From Globobulimina sp. (taxonomy: Eukaryota > Foraminifera > Rotaliida), in NCBI GenBank assembly GCA_003354225.1, contig PIVH01000029.1, positions 1 through 10,124 of the forward strand: a DNA stretch of 10,124 nt, given 5' to 3'. Made by a program: the position numbers and the translations under genes. The stretch's first letter is position 1, and each line of letters opens with the position of its first letter. Of the stretch, positions 7,079 to 10,124 are shown piece by piece. Under the pieces are notes generated by a model, which was not told the DNA's origin, did no database searches, and was given only the letters and a program-made list of their open reading frames with translations.

Positions 7079-8611
7079 TTAACAATATCTACGATTTTTG
7101 CGATTAATAATTCGTTGTTTTCGTCGTTGAACCCGTAATGAATTTGTTTTTGGTTTTTGAAAAGTTTTATGGATAAACTCAATTTTTGAAATTGAAATAA
7201 GTTTACATTGATAAACAGAAAATGCTTTTAATGGAAATGAATTTATTTGATTTAGATCCAATATAACATCAATATCATCATTTGAAATATGATTAATTTG
7301 TGACAAATCCAATGATTTTAAATTATTATTTGATAAGGAATTAATTAAAAAATTATCACAATGAAATAATAATTCTAAATTTAACAAATTACATCCTCGC
7401 AATTCAATAATCTCAACGGTAAAGGGTGGAATTGCTAATAACTGCAAAAACTTACAATTGTTACAATTTATCTCGTGTAATTTATAAGTATTTTCACAGC
7501 GAACTTCCCTTAAATTCAGACATTGTGTTAAATTTAAAGAGGTCAAATATGGTATTTTTAATGATACGAATCTTAAACTTTTACAATTAGATAAGTTAAT
7601 ATCTAATTTAATATTATTGTCAGCAATGCTTAATATCAACTCTTGTAATGACGGATTTGAGGATAAATTTAATTGTTGAATATGTTTTGCATTTGAAAAA
7701 CACTGCGAAATCTTCCCATACGCGGCACCTTTCCATTCAATATTTATTATCGATTTCTTGTATTTTACCAATTGGTTCACGCCATATTTTGTGATTTGTG
7801 GGGTATTGTTTATATAAATCGTATTTAATTTATTATTCACATTCAATTCAATAATATTTGTCATTGCTAAATCAGTGATTTCAATACAATTTGAGATATC
7901 AAATATTTCTAAATTCATAAACGCCTCCATCAGAATTGCAATATCCTCGTCATATAAATTTATGGAACAGCTTAGATTTAAATATTTGATATTTCGCTTT
8001 ATTTTATCTGTAATTAATTTCAATGAATACCATTTTGTGAAATGTGTGCTGCGTAAACTCAAAGAATGTAAATATTGGAATGCATTTATATGTGATATTA
8101 ATCGCAGTTCATCGTCTGCTATTTTATTAAATTTTTTTTTTTTTAAACAATTGTGGTAAAAATAACTGAAATCATACTCGTCAATTTTACTTAGTAACGA
8201 TTTTGATAATAAACGACATTCTCGGTTTAAACGTGTTATTTTGCCCAATGTCATTGGTAAATTAAATGAAAATATATGAGATAGAATGTGTGTTGGAGTT
8301 GATCGAAAATAATTAATTTTATTTAGATTTATTTGTTGTTGTGATGTATTGTTTCTGCTAAGATTTATACTTTCAATGATTATGTTGATAGGTATTTGTT
8401 GACAATCATTTGATGCTTGCTTTCTTGTTAAGTATTCCACTGTTTTTGTAATGGATCCACAGCATTTTGCACTGTAAGTGTGGTATAATTGTGCAGAGTC
8501 CATTGACGGAAACATTTCAATTAAATCCGTTGGTAAACGGTCATGAAATGGTGCTGATGATAACTTTGATTTTTTGAATTTACCCCAAAATGATTTTGAT
8601 GCCTCAGCCAT
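7079..8611 (-). CDS. CUE–F-box–leucine-rich repeat protein, probable ubiquitin-ligase adaptor
   Basis: Residues about 28-64 resemble a CUE domain: the MFP signature at 33-35 (IEMFPSMD), a middle helix, and a final helix TKTVEYLTRK. CUE domains bind ubiquitin. Residues about 104-150 look like an F-box (PTHILSHIFSFNLPMTLGKI, then LNRECRLLSKSLL), which in the family docks Skp1 of SCF ubiquitin ligases. Residues about 180-480 are leucine-rich repeats, several of the Cys-containing F-box type (LEIFDISNCIEITDLAM, LDINLSNCKSLRFVSL, LTSLNLTQCLNLREV), the usual substrate-binding part. The C-terminus is strongly basic (RRKQRIINRKNRRYC), perhaps nuclear or RNA/membrane-contacting. The 510-residue length is normal for an FBXL protein. 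The CUE plus F-box combination in one chain is unusual. The F-box call is moderate and the LRR call strong. The first ATG is used, preceded by CAAACCAC. Confidence 0.75.
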   Translation of the reverse strand: MAEASKSFWGKFKKSKLSSAPFHDRLPTDLIEMFPSMDSAQLYHTYSAKCCGSITKTVEYLTRKQASNDCQQIPINIIIESINLSRNNTSQQQINLNKINYFRSTPTHILSHIFSFNLPMTLGKITRLNRECRLLSKSLLSKIDEYDFSYFYHNCLKKKKFNKIADDELRLISHINAFQYLHSLSLRSTHFTKWYSLKLITDKIKRNIKYLNLSCSINLYDEDIAILMEAFMNLEIFDISNCIEITDLAMTNIIELNVNNKLNTIYINNTPQITKYGVNQLVKYKKSIINIEWKGAAYGKISQCFSNAKHIQQLNLSSNPSLQELILSIADNNIKLDINLSNCKSLRFVSLKIPYLTSLNLTQCLNLREVRCENTYKLHEINCNNCKFLQLLAIPPFTVEIIELRGCNLLNLELLFHCDNFLINSLSNNNLKSLDLSQINHISNDDIDVILDLNQINSFPLKAFSVYQCKLISISKIEFIHKTFQKPKTNSLRVQRRKQRIINRKNRRYC

Positions 8612-8836
8612 GTGGTTTGATAAAGCTATCTGACGCTGACTAGATCACTTCAAGAAAAGTTTTCAAATTTATGGAGACGATCTGGAAACACAACACCATC
8701 TACGAAAAACACGGGACGATCCTAGCACTTATTGGTTACGAAAACACCAGACGAAAATAGAAAAAAGAAAGAAAAAAGGTGAAAGTGAAATTATATATTT
8801 ACATAACAGCCAAAAATAGTGTCAAATGAAATGCAT
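8612..8836. other. Spacer between the CUE/F-box/LRR gene and PCYT2
   Basis: 225 bases with no gene. It includes the promoter side of the CUE/F-box/LRR gene and the 3' end of PCYT2. A purine-rich run (about 8753-8791, GAAA-type) and a repeated TACGAAAA-CAC-ACGA motif (8701-8719 and 8737-8754) are the only structures seen. Confidence 0.55.
8701..8754. repeat. Imperfect direct repeat upstream of the CUE/F-box/LRR gene
   Basis: TACGAAAAACACGGGACGA at 8701-8719 recurs as TACGAAAACACCAGACGA at 8737-8754, 36 nt apart. A related GACGATC occurs at 8676-8682 and again at 8715-8721. The position, 90-150 bases before a start codon, would suit a promoter element, but this is only positional evidence. Confidence 0.4.
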
Positions 8837-8841
8837 TTATT
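8836..8841 (-). terminator. Polyadenylation signal AATAAA overlapping the PCYT2 stop codon
   Basis: On the minus strand AATAAA contains the TAA stop of the cytidylyltransferase gene. If used, cleavage would leave a 3' UTR of only some 10-30 bases. No other AATAAA is seen on this strand in the spacer. Confidence 0.4.
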
Positions 8842-10093
8842 TTGACTTAATTTCTTGAACATAGCCATGCCTATTTACGTCGTATCGCTTTGCTTTTTGA
8901 ACTTTATTTTTATTTTGTGTTTCTAACTGATTCTGTTGTTTAACAATCGTTTGCATCAAAATATCCGTAGTATAGTTTGAATCAGTTTTGATCTGTTTAA
9001 ATATACCAAGTTGTTGCGGTATACGATATCGATCCATTTCATTTTCAGCAAATTTTGTATTTGGAGTCATAACAACATATTTAACATTTAATGATTTTAA
9101 TACTTGCTTTGTAATTTTCCAGGGTGCGCCAATTAAAATATCATCCACATATTTGCAGCTTAATACATTCAATACACGTTCTTGCAAATTCATCAGTGGG
9201 AAATTGTTACCTTTTCTGAATCTCACAGTCTCGTCATCGTATAATCCAACGTACAAAAATGTTCCTAATGCTTTGGCCTTTTTTAAAGCGGCAATATGTC
9301 CGATATGAAATAAATCAAATACACCGTCGATATAAACCACAACATCATTTTTTGTCGGCGTAGTGTTGTTTGAAAATGCAGATATTCGGGAAGATGACGC
9401 TAAAAAGGAAGACCATGACGAAGTTAATTCGACATGTTTTGTTTTCTCCTCATCCTTACCATATTTATCATATTTTGCTGCATCATTGGCGCCGGCACCG
9501 CTACTACGCGCTGCCTCCAATAATCGGTGTATTAAATGAGTTGTCGACACCCCCGGAGTACGACGAAATATCTTTAATTTATCCATTACGGTATGATAGG
9601 CACTATGGCCATTGGCTGCATATGGTATATCATCGCCATGTGCCACATAATCACAATTCAATTTCTTTAATAAGTCACGTGATGGTACGTAAGGTACATC
9701 AAATACTACTTCATCTGCCCATTTACAAGCGCGTACTGCTGCCATTCTTTGCTCGTTCTTCATTACTGGCTCCCGTTTATGCCTTGCTATCTCTGCATCG
9801 TTATGTACTCCTACAACTAACACTGAATTTAAATACAAGGCTTTTGCTTGGCGGAGCGCATTATAATGTCCGCTGTGCATAACATCCCAACATCCGTCTA
9901 CATAAATCCGTACTTTTTTTTGCTCGCTAACTCTTTTATCGCAACTTTCATTCTCTTCAATTTCTCTTATTTCATTTGCTTTAATTGGTGTAATTCTAAT
10001 TTTAATATCCCTTGCACTATCACCCATTATCAAAAAATACATTACAATTGCTCCAATGCAAAATGTTGCTACGTAGGCTACAACAACATCCAT
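8837..10093 (-). CDS. PCYT2: Ethanolamine-phosphate cytidylyltransferase, membrane-anchored
   Basis: Converts CTP and phosphoethanolamine to CDP-ethanolamine, the regulated step of the Kennedy route to phosphatidylethanolamine. Two cytidylyltransferase domains are present, as in the family. The first (residues about 61-195) has YVDGCWDVMHSGH with H73-x-G-H76, KWADEVV, AHGDD and the RTPGVSTT signature at 178-185. The second (about 251-385) has YIDGVFDLFHIGH with H263-x-G-H266, FPLMNLQERVLNVL, IGAPW, and an end GIFKQI followed by NYTTDIL. The two-domain form separates it from choline-phosphate cytidylyltransferase, which has one. The linker (196-250) is Ser/Ala-rich. Residues about 4-23 form a hydrophobic segment (VVAYVATFCIGAIVMYFLIM), a probable N-terminal membrane anchor like that of plant PECT1 and unlike soluble human PCYT2, so the enzyme probably faces the cytosol from an organelle or ER membrane. 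The 418-residue length fits. No intron is needed. The upstream promoter is cut off by the window end. Confidence 0.93.
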   Translation of the reverse strand: MDVVVAYVATFCIGAIVMYFLIMGDSARDIKIRITPIKANEIREIEENESCDKRVSEQKKVRIYVDGCWDVMHSGHYNALRQAKALYLNSVLVVGVHNDAEIARHKREPVMKNEQRMAAVRACKWADEVVFDVPYVPSRDLLKKLNCDYVAHGDDIPYAANGHSAYHTVMDKLKIFRRTPGVSTTHLIHRLLEAARSSGAGANDAAKYDKYGKDEEKTKHVELTSSWSSFLASSSRISAFSNNTTPTKNDVVVYIDGVFDLFHIGHIAALKKAKALGTFLYVGLYDDETVRFRKGNNFPLMNLQERVLNVLSCKYVDDILIGAPWKITKQVLKSLNVKYVVMTPNTKFAENEMDRYRIPQQLGIFKQIKTDSNYTTDILMQTIVKQQNQLETQNKNKVQKAKRYDVNRHGYVQEIKSK

Positions 10094-10124
10094 TACTAAA
10101 TTAAGTAAAATTAAGTTGAAAAAA
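10094..10124. other. Start of the PCYT2 upstream region
   Basis: Only 31 AT-rich bases remain before the window ends; they are probable 5' UTR of the minus-strand PCYT2 gene. No element can be assigned. Confidence 0.4.

Noticed and set aside
6952-7182. 76-residue open frame on the minus strand overlapping the end of the LRR gene
   Set aside because: It overlaps the well-supported C-terminus of the LRR protein in another frame and runs across an inverted-repeat arm; no domain or codon support.
9370-9882. 170-residue open frame on the plus strand, opposite PCYT2
   Set aside because: The opposite strand encodes the highly conserved first catalytic domain and linker of PCYT2 across the same bases; no domain is recognisable in the plus-strand frame.

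Overview
This is nuclear DNA from a eukaryote, most likely a single-celled one. The genes are AT-rich. The products are eukaryote-only families: GATOR2 WDR24, a two-domain ethanolamine-phosphate cytidylyltransferase, F-box/LRR, B-box and SPRY/PH proteins. Proteins carry Asn/Ser-rich and Asp tracts, and AATAAA signals follow some genes. TGA, TAA and TAG all act as stops, so the standard code applies. The three minus-strand genes are uninterrupted, so introns are few. The SPRY style and the plant-like membrane anchor on the cytidylyltransferase hint at an SAR-type protist (a foraminiferan is one possibility). I cannot place the organism from the window alone.

Layout: 1-165 is non-coding leader. 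166-1202 (+) is a SPRY plus PH-like gene whose frame changes near 970, through either a short intron or a GT-repeat indel. 1203-1752 is intergenic and holds a striking 90-nt hairpin. 1753-2547 (+) is a lysine-rich B-box/coiled-coil gene whose 3' end may also be frameshifted. 2548-2785 is a short convergent spacer with a second hairpin and 24-nt tandem repeats. 2786-6763 (-) is WDR24. 6764-7078 is intergenic and holds a 23-bp perfect inverted repeat. 7079-8611 (-) is a CUE/F-box/LRR protein. 8612-8836 is a purine-rich spacer. 8837-10093 (-) is the cytidylyltransferase (PCYT2/ECT), with its promoter cut off by the window end.

The genes do not form one pathway. WDR24 belongs to the GATOR2 arm of amino-acid sensing to TORC1, PCYT2 makes CDP-ethanolamine for phosphatidylethanolamine, and the CUE/F-box/LRR protein is probably a ubiquitin-ligase substrate adaptor. 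The two plus-strand genes carry, on separate neighbouring genes, modules that TRIM proteins combine in one chain (B-box plus coiled coil, and SPRY). I found no convincing new multi-gene system. The items most worth a second look are the three intergenic inverted repeats, the CUE plus F-box fusion, and the matching frame breaks in the two plus-strand genes.
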